A stretch of DNA of 64,000 nt, taken from the NCBI RefSeq assembly GCF_042433055.1, contig NZ_JBHLWB010000008.1, positions 1 through 64,000 on the forward strand, in the 5' to 3' direction. The notes below the pieces were generated by a model. That model was not told the origin of the DNA. It saw nothing but the letters and a program-made list of their open reading frames with translations, and made no database searches. The translations under genes and the position numbers were made by a program. Below are positions 1-8,439 of this stretch, piece by piece. The number at the start of each line of letters is the position of its first letter. Positions within the stretch are counted from its first letter, which is position 1. The DNA is from Gallibacterium trehalosifermentans (GTDB lineage Bacteria; Pseudomonadota; Gammaproteobacteria; Enterobacterales; Pasteurellaceae).

Positions 1-23
1 GTGAGAGTAGGACACTGCCAGGT
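1..23 (+). rRNA. rrf: 5S ribosomal RNA, 3' end only
   Basis: The window opens inside the last bases of a 5S rRNA: GAGAGTAGG followed by CTGCCAGG is the conserved 3' end of enterobacterial and Pasteurellaceae 5S. The rest of the rRNA operon lies to the left, outside the window. A strong terminator follows at once. The exact mature 3' end is uncertain by a base or two. Confidence 0.85.
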
Positions 24-30
24 TTTTGAA

Positions 31-540
31 TTAGAGAGAGCCTCCGTAGCGATACGGAGGTTTTTTGTTTTTGGAAAATTGAGATGTTGCAATCGCTTCG
101 TGCAACTCGTGCAATGCGGGACGATTTGTTAGTGCCGCATTAATCACGTCTAACACTTTGCCGTCGCTATCAGTGTAAAAATAAGGTGAGATGTAGCGGT
201 ATTCTTTGCCTTTAATTTGCGCAGCCGCTTTTTCTGTCCACTCGACATCGGCAAACAAACCCTCGCCCGAGAGATATTCCGCATGAGCAATCCAACCTGC
301 TGCGGGATTCCCTTGCCCATTTTGCGCAATAAATAACGTTTGGTGTTCATAATCAATCATCATCTTGACCGTGGATTGATTAATCTTGTCCGCTAACGCA
401 TAACCGTTTGTATCATCTACATACCAGCCCCCTTTTCCCTCTGGACGTCCATCAGACGGATAAAACCGCCCAAACGGAAATAATTGGATACGTCCGTTAG
501 GCTGTTTAATCTCGCTACAAGCAATGGCGGTTAATTTCAT
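31..540 (-). pseudogene. Mu-like phage gpI protease, N-terminal fragment
   Basis: The 169-residue reading frame resembles the N-terminal part of the Mu gpI head-maturation protease/scaffold, which is over 350 residues in intact Mu-like phages. Residues 1 to about 157 look phage-derived. The last dozen (ending KPPYRYGGSL) are encoded by the rRNA terminator hairpin, so the gene was cut and fused to host DNA. The start is supported by AGAGGA just upstream. It sits third in the Mu order F-G-I on the minus strand. Family assignment is from remembered similarity. The scaffold half is missing, so no working protein is expected. Confidence 0.75.
41..68 (+). terminator. rRNA operon terminator
   Basis: A perfect 8-bp stem (CCTCCGTA/TACGGAGG, loop GCGA) runs into six T residues. 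It ends the rRNA operon. The same bases are read on the other strand as the last codons of the truncated phage I gene. Confidence 0.9.
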
Positions 541-730
541 GAATAAATCCTCTTACTGTTGAGGATTACAGGATAATGCAGAGAAAAAAAATGCTCGTGC
601 TGCATGATTTCAGCACTTAATTTTTTTCTGAAATTTAAAACTTGGGTGGAATAAGCAGTGAGGGTATTTTTAAATCTTTTTAAATCGCTTTTAAAACGTT
701 TTAAAAATTTTCAAATGATAAATTGCACCT

Positions 731-761
731 AAAAAAGAAAAAACGCCAATATGGGCGTTTT
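731..761 (-). terminator. Terminator after phage gene G
   Basis: An 8-bp stem AAAACGCC/GGCGTTTT with a 6-nt loop lies just downstream of gene G. Read on the minus strand it is followed by a T-rich stretch. The remaining bases up to the I fragment (541-730) are AT-rich with several runs like TTTTTAAA; I see no gene there. Confidence 0.7.
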
Positions 762-769
762 ATTGGGCA

Positions 770-1231
770 TTAAATTAATTTTTGAAAATAGTCCTGAATA
801 TCCTGAATCATTTCGTTTTTATCGTCCTCCGTTAACAGCATAAATGGGCGAGCTGGAATGGTTACTTGTTTTTTCTGTACCCATTTATCGCCCACTTTAA
901 ATTTAAGGTATGGCGCACGTTTTGCAGTAATCGTACCACCAAAATGATGTAATGCCGCATAGGGGAGATTCGTGCCGACCATCGCATAATCGTTTCCCCA
1001 TGCTTGTTGAATACTGTTACGCAACTCCCCGCTATCAATTAACGGTTTACCTTGTCTTGCTTTTAGCCCTAACCACTTTGGACGTCCGCCTGCGGCAAAA
1101 TTACGATCTACGGCGGTTTGCATCGTTCCTGCAAGCTGTTGCATAAGGGGCGCTTTATTCACAATAGCGTTTTCTAATTGTGAGAATTGGTTGATTAATT
1201 GTTCTGCATCATTGACTTTTATTTTAATCAT
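770..1231 (-). CDS. Mu-like phage gpG (virion morphogenesis/tail completion)
   Basis: The protein is 153 residues from the ATG at 1231 (MIKIKVNDAEQL). I prefer this start to the longer frame because AAGGA lies 8 bases upstream and the upstream residues look non-coding. It matches the phage virion morphogenesis family (Mu gpG type), with the typical segment LIDSGELRNSI, a central alanine/histidine turn (YAALHHFGG) and a C-terminal IPARPFM motif. The family helps finish tails or join head to tail. The gene looks complete but is stranded between broken F and I genes, so it is probably a relic without function. Confidence 0.8.
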   Translation of the reverse strand: MIKIKVNDAEQLINQFSQLENAIVNKAPLMQQLAGTMQTAVDRNFAAGGRPKWLGLKARQGKPLIDSGELRNSIQQAWGNDYAMVGTNLPYAALHHFGGTITAKRAPYLKFKVGDKWVQKKQVTIPARPFMLLTEDDKNEMIQDIQDYFQKLI

Positions 1232-1245
1232 AGTAATATCCTTTC

Positions 1246-1360
1246 TAACCACTAGAAAAGCGATGAATCTTCCGATCGCAGCCTGTCTAGGGTGGATAAA
1301 CATCCTGCCTAGATGAACGAGAGCGTGTGCAGGTGAAGGGAGCCCTGCCTAGTGGCTTTT
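1246..1360. repeat. Structured gap between phage F and G
   Basis: Three copies of CCTGYCTAG begin at 1282, 1304 and 1344. An outer inverted repeat CCACTAG/CTAGTGG bounds them (near 1250 and 1349). I see no plausible protein here. It could be an RNA fold or a protein-binding array carried by the phage; its function is unknown. Confidence 0.4.
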
Positions 1361-1366
1361 CTTATC

Positions 1367-1948
1367 TTAATTCGTGCGTCTAAATGATTGCACAAAAATT
1401 TCATTCGCTAACACTTTTATTACTACTAAATAGCGCTTCCCATTAATGACTTTATATAACTCAAAATGATTGGCTTTTTTTCCAATTTTAGTTTCTGTTG
1501 GTGCATTTAAAATATCGGGTAATTTCTGATATTCATCACTAGTAAAATTCTGATCTTCACGGCTTTGAAATTGTTTCATCAATGTGTCATCAGACAACCA
1601 GACTGTCGCCACATTGCTATTGATTGCGTTTTTTGTATTTTGATTGAGTACACCCGCTACAAATTTATACTCAAGCCTTAAATGATTACGAACACGCTTT
1701 AAGTCATTTTCTGACAGCTTACCACTTAATCCCAAAGCCTTTTTCCCTGCTATAAACTCACGCTCAAATTTTGCAAAATCCAGCTTAAAACTCTCACTAC
1801 TCATTTCGCGCTTGGCAAATTGATGCGCAAGCTGTTCAGGATAACGATCTAAATTAGGTTTATACACACTACGCCCCGCATGATAATCAAAACCTTTGTC
1901 AAGCAGCGTAATGAAAAATATAAACCAATCGTTCTTATTAAATGCTAT
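1367..1948 (-). pseudogene. Mu-like phage gpF (minor head protein), C-terminal fragment
   Basis: An open frame with no proper start runs from the menD stop codon down to the TAA at 1367. From about 1908 it reads as phage gpF: DKGFDYHAGRS, then YKPNLDRYPEQLA, as in the tail of MuF proteins. The last 80 residues (VWLSDDTLMKQF through VQSFRRTN) resemble the C-terminal domain that follows the head-morphogenesis core in FluMu-type gpF, likely one of the phage-Barnase-EndoU-like nuclease families. The N-terminal head domain is absent. A GTG at 1867 could start a 166-residue product, but no clear ribosome site supports it. Deletion probably joined this scrap to menD. Confidence 0.65.
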
Positions 1949-3655
1949 TTAAGTACCAATAACAGCTTGTGAAATTTGCTTAATTAAGTTTTTATAAATT
2001 GTACTTCCATCGGTTGAGTTAACTTTTATCTCAATAATTGTAGTGCTTTTTCTTAAATAAGCATTTTTTAGGGTAGAGGTTAAGTCTGCCCATGTATATG
2101 GGCGAGAATAATTTAAGTCAAATGTTGCAGCAATTTGTGAAAATTCAAGATTATGTGGTAAACGATAATATTGATCTTTTACTTCATTATCGACAGGCAA
2201 CATATCAAAAATTGCTCCACCATTATTATTAATCACAAAAATAATCGTTGGGAATTTTACTTTTCTTAGTAAAGCCAAAGAATTCAAATCATAAAGTGCA
2301 GAAAGATCGCCTAAGAAAGCAACTATCGGGGATTCACTTGCGATGGCAACACCTGCTGCAGTCGCAAACAACCCATCAATGCCACTTGCACCTCGGTTGG
2401 TATACACTGGATAGTTGTTAGGAAGCTTACAAAGCGCATCTACTAAGCGGACAAATAGGCTATTGCCTAAAAAGAGTACGCCGTTACTTGGTAGTAATCT
2501 TTCAATATGATGTGCTAATGATGCTTCATTGAGGTTACTGCCAACCTGTTGTTCGATGAAATTTGCACAAAATTGGGATAAAGCTAAAGGCTCCAGTAAC
2601 CAAGGTTTTTGGCGAAGTGGAGGGTGTGCACGTAACCAGTGATGTATTTTAGCGTGGAAACGAGTTTGTTTATGATGATAAGGATCTAAGCGACGTTGGG
2701 AGTGATCAACCAACCAATATTCTCCTTGAAAGGATTGGAGAAACTGATTGATACGTTTACTGATAATGCCACTACCTAATTGAATCACAATATCAGCTTG
2801 TAATAGTTGGTTAAATACGGTTTGATTAGCCAGCCAAATATCTGCGTAAGGTAGTGTTGCTTCAACACCAGATTGTATATCTGTGAGTAAGACCCACCCC
2901 ATGGTATTTGCCCAAGTGGTAATACCCATTGTTTGTTCAAGTGGTAAACGACCTACAACAAGGACGCCTCGCTTGGCTCGCCAAAAATCCCATTTTTCAT
3001 GAATTAACACTTCAGTTTGATTTTCTGGGTGGTTTTGCCAAGGCTTTGAACCATTTAACCAAACTTTAATTGGTTGTAACCAACTATGGTTGTCAATTTG
3101 TTCGGTTTCTGCCTGATATAAAGGTTCTGCAAACGGCACATTGATATGTATGACACCTGGTGTTAGTTTTTGCTGATAACAGGCTTGTTCTAAGGTTGAA
3201 ACTAACCAATTAGCACTGTAATCTTGGCTTGGTTTCGGTAAATTGATTTGTGCTACTGGGTAATGTGCAAACATTCCTTGTTGTGGAATAGCTTGGTTTG
3301 CACCGCAATCAATTAATTCTAATGGTCGATCCGCACTTAAAATAATTAAATTTGTTTGAGTTTGATAGGCTTCAATAATAGCGGGATAGAGATTTGCCAC
3401 CGCAGTGCCAGAGGTTACGATAATCGCCACAGGTTTTTGTTGCACTTTTGCTAAGCCTAATGCAAAAAAGCCTAAGCCTCTTTCATCAAAATGTGTATGG
3501 CAGGTAACTAGACTCTCATCTTGTAACCGAGCAGCTTCAAGCGTTAGTGGGGTAGAGCGTGATCCTGGTGCAATACAAATATGTTGTACACCATAGTTTA
3601 CTAATGTTTTTAAAATAACTTTAGACCAACAGCGGTTAAATGTACTGACTGACAT
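1949..3655 (-). CDS. menD: 2-succinyl-5-enolpyruvyl-6-hydroxy-3-cyclohexene-1-carboxylate synthase
   Basis: MenD is a thiamine-diphosphate enzyme that joins isochorismate to the succinic semialdehyde unit of 2-oxoglutarate in menaquinone synthesis. The 568 residues match the family's usual length. Visible motifs are GSRSTPLTLEAA (31-42), the activating Glu58 in HFDERG, the SGIDGLFATAAG segment (434-445) and the ThDP/Mg motif GDLSALYD (449-456) followed by NNNGG. The start overlaps the end of menF by 20 bases, so the two are one operon. menH, often next, is absent: phage debris begins right at the stop codon. Confidence 0.97.
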   Translation of the reverse strand: MSVSTFNRCWSKVILKTLVNYGVQHICIAPGSRSTPLTLEAARLQDESLVTCHTHFDERGLGFFALGLAKVQQKPVAIIVTSGTAVANLYPAIIEAYQTQTNLIILSADRPLELIDCGANQAIPQQGMFAHYPVAQINLPKPSQDYSANWLVSTLEQACYQQKLTPGVIHINVPFAEPLYQAETEQIDNHSWLQPIKVWLNGSKPWQNHPENQTEVLIHEKWDFWRAKRGVLVVGRLPLEQTMGITTWANTMGWVLLTDIQSGVEATLPYADIWLANQTVFNQLLQADIVIQLGSGIISKRINQFLQSFQGEYWLVDHSQRRLDPYHHKQTRFHAKIHHWLRAHPPLRQKPWLLEPLALSQFCANFIEQQVGSNLNEASLAHHIERLLPSNGVLFLGNSLFVRLVDALCKLPNNYPVYTNRGASGIDGLFATAAGVAIASESPIVAFLGDLSALYDLNSLALLRKVKFPTIIFVINNNGGAIFDMLPVDNEVKDQYYRLPHNLEFSQIAATFDLNYSRPYTWADLTSTLKNAYLRKSTTIIEIKVNSTDGSTIYKNLIKQISQAVIGT

Positions 3656-4955
3656 TGCTTTCTCCTCGATCTAAGTGAGTGTTAAATAAGGATAATAATC
3701 CTGACATTTTTTTGCTAATTTCTTGCCATTCTTCGCTGGCAACAGACTCTTTGACAATACCAGCACCTGCAAATAAGTGTAATTTATCATGATTGAGTTG
3801 TGCAGAGCGAAGACCAACACATAATTCGGAAAATTTTTGTGAAATAATGCCTATTGCACCTGCATACCAATCTCGCTCAAATGGTTCATAACGTTTGATA
3901 AAATCTAATGCCGTTTGTTTAGGATAACCTGCAATCGCCGCGGTAGGGTGAAGGGTTAATAATGGTTCCCAGTAGCGGTATTGTGATGACAATACGGTAT
4001 GAATCGGGCGACATAAATGTTGTACTTTTCTTAGAATGCGTAATTGTACATCTTCAATTTTGATATGTTGGCAAAATGGCGACATTTTTTGTTGGATATC
4101 CTCGGCAACAAACTGATTTTCTTCTAAATTTTTATGATCGTTTAATAACCAATTTTGATACTGTAATTGTTGCTGTTTTGTATCACCAATAGGCGCCGTA
4201 CCAGCTAATGCTTCACTATATATATGGTCATCTGTTCGTTGGTATAAGCATTCTGGACTTGAGCCTAAAAATGCAGATTGTTGAGTTTCGGCAAAGAGAA
4301 AGTGATAGCAATGTTGATTGACGACAGCACTTGAGGCGAGAAAATCAAAAGCATTTAACTGGTTATCTAAATCGAAAGTGATTTTTTGTGCTAATACAAC
4401 TTTATCAAACTGCTTTTGTTGGATAGCGAGTAAGGCTTGTTGGATCAACGATTGCCATTCTGCTTGATTGCTACTTTGTTGAATGAGTGTTGGGGTAATA
4501 TGCTGAATGGAGTGGATAGCTTGTGTTTGCTCAAAAGTTGCCCAATATTGTGCTAATTGTTGTTTTTGCGTTGCCCAATTTAGATGATCGATAAATAGTT
4601 TTATTGTGAGTTGTTGCTTACGATACTCCAAATAAAATTGCGGTAATAAAAAATGTAATTCTCCAGCAAATTTAACCCCACCAATAAAATTGAAATTTGG
4701 ATATTGTTGTTTTAGCTCAGTGAGTTGCTGAAAATCTTTGATTTGTAATAGTGAGCCAAGTGCTACAACTTCATATTGTTGATGACGTTGCTGAAAATAA
4801 AATTGTGGGAATAAGGTTTGTGCTTTTAACCAAGCGATAAAATCAACCTTTGGTGTAGTGAGAGTAAGGTGAATCATACCAAATGGTTGAGAAGATGGTT
4901 GATAAATAGCGATCTGCTCAGTTAATAATGTTTTGAGTTGTTGTAATACATTCAT
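3636..4955 (-). CDS. menF: Isochorismate synthase, menaquinone-specific
   Basis: MenF converts chorismate to isochorismate, the first committed step to menaquinone. The C-terminal half is a standard chorismate-binding domain, with KVVLAQKITF, the active-site segment SEALAGTAPIG, HPTAAIAGYP, YAGAIG and FAGAGIV. The product is 439 residues from the ATG at 4955; a TTG two codons earlier is possible. There is no good ribosome-binding site before either start, suggesting weak initiation. It is first in the menF-menD operon and is divergent from alaA across 150 bases that must hold both promoters. Confidence 0.95.
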   Translation of the reverse strand: MNVLQQLKTLLTEQIAIYQPSSQPFGMIHLTLTTPKVDFIAWLKAQTLFPQFYFQQRHQQYEVVALGSLLQIKDFQQLTELKQQYPNFNFIGGVKFAGELHFLLPQFYLEYRKQQLTIKLFIDHLNWATQKQQLAQYWATFEQTQAIHSIQHITPTLIQQSSNQAEWQSLIQQALLAIQQKQFDKVVLAQKITFDLDNQLNAFDFLASSAVVNQHCYHFLFAETQQSAFLGSSPECLYQRTDDHIYSEALAGTAPIGDTKQQQLQYQNWLLNDHKNLEENQFVAEDIQQKMSPFCQHIKIEDVQLRILRKVQHLCRPIHTVLSSQYRYWEPLLTLHPTAAIAGYPKQTALDFIKRYEPFERDWYAGAIGIISQKFSELCVGLRSAQLNHDKLHLFAGAGIVKESVASEEWQEISKKMSGLLSLFNTHLDRGESNVSQYI

Positions 4956-5107
4956 TGCCAATTAAGGAGTTCTATTTATCCAAATAATAACAAAGGGAGT
5001 AATTCTACCGTAATTTCAAATAAACTTCTTGAAAATCTTTCTAAGCCGAAAAAATTAGCGTAAAGTAACCTCTTATTGTTAATCAGTAATTTGCTAGGGT
5101 GATGCAG

Positions 5108-6322
5108 ATGGATTATTTTCCCAAATCAAATAAATTAGAACATGTTTGTTACGATATTCGTGGTCCAGTACATAAAGAAGCCTGCCGATTAGAAGAGGAA
5201 GGGCATAAAATTTTAAAATTAAATATTGGAAATCCTGCTCCATTTGGCTTTGAAGCGCCAGATGAAATTCTTGTTGATGTGATTAGGAATTTACCAACGG
5301 CACAAGGCTATTGTGATTCAAAAGGTTTGTATTCGGCACGTAAAGCGATAGTGCAATATTACCAATCAAAAGGGCTATTAAATGTAGGCGTCAATGATGT
5401 TTACATTGGTAATGGTGTGTCTGAATTGATCACAATGTCAATGCAGGCATTATTGAATGATGGTGATGAGGTTTTGGTACCAATGCCTGATTATCCTTTA
5501 TGGACGGCGGCAGTTACTTTGTCGGGAGGTAAAGCTGTGCATTATCTCTGTGATGAAGAACAGAATTGGTTTCCTGATATTGAAGATATTAAGCAAAAAG
5601 TCTCTAGTCGTACAAAAGCGATTGTGATTATTAATCCAAACAATCCGACTGGTGCGGTTTATAGTAGAGAATTATTATTAGAAGTAGCAGAAATTGCTCG
5701 TCAAAATAAATTGATTATCTTTGCAGATGAGATTTATGACAAAATTTTATACGACGGAGCCGTTCATCACCATATTGCTGCATTAGCACCTGATCTATTA
5801 ACAGTTACATTAAATGGATTATCAAAAGCGTATCGAGTGGCTGGATTCCGCCAAGGCTGGATGGTTTTGAATGGACCGAAAAAAGCAGCTGCGGGTTATA
5901 TTGAAGGGTTAGATATGCTCGCTTCGATGCGTTTATGTGCCACTGTGCCAATGCAACATGCCATTCAGACGGCATTAGGTGGTTATCAAAGTATCAATGA
6001 ATTTATTCTTCCTGGCGGGCGGTTATTAGAACAACGCAACAAGGCGTATGAATTAATTACGCAAATTCCAGGCATTAGTTGTGTTAAACCACAAGGGGCA
6101 ATGTATATGTTCCCGAAAATTGATACAGAAATGTATAATATTTATGACGATGAAAAATTTGTTTTTGACCTATTAACACAAGAAAAAGTACTATTAGTGC
6201 ATGGGCGAGGCTTTAACTGGCATAAACCAGACCATTTCCGTATTGTTACATTGCCTTATGTACATCAGATTGAAGAAGCTATGCAAAAATTAGCAAGATT
6301 TCTTAGTCATTATCACCAATAA
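5108..6322 (+). CDS. alaA: Glutamate-pyruvate aminotransferase AlaA
   Basis: This PLP-dependent class I/II aminotransferase makes alanine from pyruvate and glutamate. It is close to E. coli AlaA (YfbQ) throughout: LEHVCYDIRGPV near the start, GNGVSELI, NPNNPTGAVYS, the FADEIYDKI aspartate segment and the PLP lysine in NGLSKAYRVAG (about residue 240), then GFRQGWM. I place the start at ATG 5108 (MDYFPKSNKLE) because AGGG at 5095 is well spaced for it; GTG 5099 and ATG 5102 sit too close. The length of 404 residues is normal. It is a single-gene unit with its own terminator. Confidence 0.96.
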   Translation: MDYFPKSNKLEHVCYDIRGPVHKEACRLEEEGHKILKLNIGNPAPFGFEAPDEILVDVIRNLPTAQGYCDSKGLYSARKAIVQYYQSKGLLNVGVNDVYIGNGVSELITMSMQALLNDGDEVLVPMPDYPLWTAAVTLSGGKAVHYLCDEEQNWFPDIEDIKQKVSSRTKAIVIINPNNPTGAVYSRELLLEVAEIARQNKLIIFADEIYDKILYDGAVHHHIAALAPDLLTVTLNGLSKAYRVAGFRQGWMVLNGPKKAAAGYIEGLDMLASMRLCATVPMQHAIQTALGGYQSINEFILPGGRLLEQRNKAYELITQIPGISCVKPQGAMYMFPKIDTEMYNIYDDEKFVFDLLTQEKVLLVHGRGFNWHKPDHFRIVTLPYVHQIEEAMQKLARFLSHYHQ

Positions 6323-6342
6323 TATTTTTTTCTGTTAGATTT

Positions 6343-6382
6343 AAAAAATCTCTCTTAGCAAGTGGCAAGGGAGATTTTTTTG
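6343..6382 (+). terminator. alaA terminator
   Basis: A long stem, AATCTCTCTT paired with AAGGGAGATT, is followed by seven T residues. Confidence 0.85.
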
Positions 6383-6446
6383 TTACTTGTTATGATGTTA
6401 TTCTCTTTAGTAGTTTGTTTTATAAATTTATTTTTACATCAAAAAT

Positions 6447-6465
6447 AATAAAACAACTTTTCAAA
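6447..6465 (+). promoter_or_regulatory. Possible KdgR-type operator
   Basis: AATAAAACAACTTTTCAAA has the half-site spacing of the KdgR consensus (AAAC, four bases, TTTC). It lies about 100 bases before kdgK, a usual KdgR target. Sequence match is partial, so this is a suggestion only. The rest of 6383-6563 is AT-rich without a recognisable gene. Confidence 0.3.
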
Positions 6466-6563
6466 AAAATTAAAGCAATCTATTATTTGTTTAATGGCAA
6501 GATTCACAAATTACGCTGATGAATAGAATAATAAATGATGCGATATTAAAGGAGTACCTAATA

Positions 6564-7475
6564 ATGCAAAATAAAATTGCAGTTCTTGGTGAATGTATGG
6601 TTGAACTTTGGAGTGATAACGATTGTTATCGACAAGGTTTTGCTGGTGATACATTGAATACAGCGATTTATCTTTCACGTTTGTTAGGTAATTCTGCTCA
6701 AGTAGCATATATTACGGGAATAGGGAAAGATGATTTAAGCCAAGCAATGTTAGCGTATTGGGCTGCAGAAAATATCGATACTTCTTCAGCGGTAACTGTA
6801 CCAGATAAGCAACCTGGGTTATATATGATAAAAACCGATGAGAATGGAGAACGTCGTTTTTTATATTGGCGTAATGATTCGGCTGCACGCTATTGGTTAG
6901 CTCCGTTATCAGTAGAGGAAATAACGGTTCTTTTAGATAAATATAATTACCTTTATTTGAGTGGGATCAGTTTGGCAATTTTACCTACAAATGATCGTGA
7001 AAAATTGCTTACTGCGATTGAGAAAGCGAAAGTGAAGGTCATTTTTGATAATAATTATCGCCCTGCTTTATGGGAAAATATCGAGTCGACAAAGTCTGTA
7101 TATCGTAGGATTTTATCCATTGCGGAGATTGCTTTTTTGACATTTGAAGATGATCAAGCGTTATATGGGTTTACCGATTATCAACAATCGGTTGATTTTT
7201 CACTTGGATTGGGTGTGAAAGAAGTTGTTGTGAAACGCGGTAAAGAACCTTGTATTGTGGTAACACCAACAGATCGTTATGAAATTGCCGCAACAAAAGT
7301 AGAAAAGGTAATTGATACGACAGCTGCGGGTGATTCGTTTAGTGCAGGTTATTTAGCAAAAAGATTGCAAGGTGGCACGATGGTGGAATCTGCTCAAGCA
7401 GGGCATAAACTTGCTGGTACCGTAATTCAACACAAAGGCGCAATTATTCCCAAAAAGGTAATGCCACTAATTTAA
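6564..7475 (+). CDS. kdgK: 2-dehydro-3-deoxygluconokinase
   Basis: A PfkB-family sugar kinase that phosphorylates 2-keto-3-deoxygluconate, feeding the KDPG aldolase route from uronates and pectin. Evidence is the N-terminal KIAVLGECMVEL, the FAGDTLNTA sugar-binding stretch and the C-terminal signature DTTAAGDSFSAGYL with its catalytic aspartate. The start is ATG 6564 because AAGGAG lies 9 bases upstream; a frame open 15 codons further has no ribosome site. The 303-residue length fits the family. It faces ulaR tail to tail. No KDG aldolase or uronate gene is adjacent, so the link is by family only. Confidence 0.85.
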   Translation: MQNKIAVLGECMVELWSDNDCYRQGFAGDTLNTAIYLSRLLGNSAQVAYITGIGKDDLSQAMLAYWAAENIDTSSAVTVPDKQPGLYMIKTDENGERRFLYWRNDSAARYWLAPLSVEEITVLLDKYNYLYLSGISLAILPTNDREKLLTAIEKAKVKVIFDNNYRPALWENIESTKSVYRRILSIAEIAFLTFEDDQALYGFTDYQQSVDFSLGLGVKEVVVKRGKEPCIVVTPTDRYEIAATKVEKVIDTTAAGDSFSAGYLAKRLQGGTMVESAQAGHKLAGTVIQHKGAIIPKKVMPLI

Positions 7476-7488
7476 ACGGATTATTTTG

Positions 7489-7534
7489 CTGGGTAACCAA
7501 AAACTCAATATTTAAGTAGGTGTTTCCCAGCCTG
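7489..7534. other. Inverted repeat between kdgK and ulaR
   Basis: GCTGGG and CCCAGC with inner AACC/GGTGTT pairing lie between the two convergent genes. No T run follows on either strand, so it is a poor terminator by the usual rule, but nothing else here would end either transcript. Confidence 0.35.
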
Positions 7535-7573
7535 TTGTAATTGGTTGATGGAAGAGAGGAACAATCCGTACTG

Positions 7574-8320
7574 TTACACAGTAATTACTGTGATTCCTTT
7601 GTTTCTGATAGTATTGATAATATCAGGTGGTGCTTCTTTTCCTGTTACTAAAACATCAATATTTGTTAATTCAGTAAATAACATACCAACAGCATTACCT
7701 AATTTAGAACTATCAACTAAAGTAACCAATCTTGCACTTCTGGATAAAAGACGTTGTTCAGAATTAGCAATTAGCATATCTGTTTTGTATAAACCATCTA
7801 TTGTTAACCCTTTTCCACTGGTAAATATGGTATTAGCGGCAAAAGTTTCATCATTACTATTGAGCGAAACTGTAATAGCTTGACCTTTATTATATTGTCC
7901 TCCCATAATGACCACTTGTTCATGATTATGTTCAATTAAATAATTGGCCAGCGGTAAATAATTCGTGATAATTTGCACATTTCTGCCACAGAGTGCGATA
8001 CCTAGCATCATCATTGTTGAGCCACAAGTTAAAATAACGCTTTCTCCATCTTTGCATAAAGCGGCCGCGGCTGTGGCAATTCGCTGTTTTTCCCCAGAAC
8101 TGAGTGGCTCTGTAAGTAACGGTTTCGTTATGCTCTGGTTGGTAATTAATTCAGCACCATTTCTGATTTTTCTTAATTTACCTAATTGATCTAATTTTTT
8201 TATATCTCTGCGAATAGTGGCGGGAGAAACACCTAAATAATCGATTAATTCTGGTGTAGAAGCGATTTTTTTTTGTGCTAAAAGGGTTAATATCTTTTGG
8301 TGGCGAATTTGCTCATTCAT
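7574..8320 (-). CDS. ulaR: Ascorbate utilisation repressor UlaR (DeoR family)
   Basis: A 248-residue DeoR-family repressor. The N-terminal helix-turn-helix is STPELIDYLGVSPATIRRDI (about 17-36), followed by GKLRKIRNGAE. The effector half shows CGSTMMMLG, the very conserved ITNYLPLANYLI with MGGQYNKGQAIT, TSGKGLT, GLYKTDML and VDSSKLG. These match E. coli UlaR, which binds L-ascorbate 6-phosphate and represses ula genes. It follows ulaG on the same strand but a terminator-like hairpin lies between them. Its targets are probably the two matched sites in the ulaG-ulaA gap. Confidence 0.92.
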   Translation of the reverse strand: MNEQIRHQKILTLLAQKKIASTPELIDYLGVSPATIRRDIKKLDQLGKLRKIRNGAELITNQSITKPLLTEPLSSGEKQRIATAAAALCKDGESVILTCGSTMMMLGIALCGRNVQIITNYLPLANYLIEHNHEQVVIMGGQYNKGQAITVSLNSNDETFAANTIFTSGKGLTIDGLYKTDMLIANSEQRLLSRSARLVTLVDSSKLGNAVGMLFTELTNIDVLVTGKEAPPDIINTIRNKGITVITV

Positions 8321-8400
8321 TTCTGAGTATTCCTTAAACTGATTGTTTTTAAGTTCAGGTGATCTGTTTTATTTATTTTATCAAAATGAATGAGCAAAAT

Positions 8401-8430
8401 ACCGCACTTTCTGATCAGAAAAGTGCGGAT
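8401..8430 (-). terminator. Terminator after ulaG built from paired uptake sequences
   Basis: ACCGCACTTT and AAAAGTGCGG form an inverted pair around CTGATCAG. The left arm is, on the minus strand, a perfect Haemophilus-type DNA uptake core (AAGTGCGGT); the right arm matches all but the last base. Inverted uptake pairs acting as terminators are well known in Haemophilus. It lies 10 bases past the ulaG stop codon and has a short T-rich tail. Confidence 0.75.
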
Positions 8431-8439
8431 ATTTTCAAA

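Noticed and set aside
31..540. Treating the phage I frame as an intact 169-residue gene
   Set aside because: Its end is the rRNA terminator hairpin and the scaffold half of the family is absent.
1232..1303. Longer start for phage gene G at 1303
   Set aside because: The added 24 residues do not resemble the family and lie over the structured repeat; AAGGA supports ATG 1231.
7545..7883. 112-residue plus-strand frame after kdgK
   Set aside because: It is antisense to the well-supported ulaR gene and has no family resemblance.
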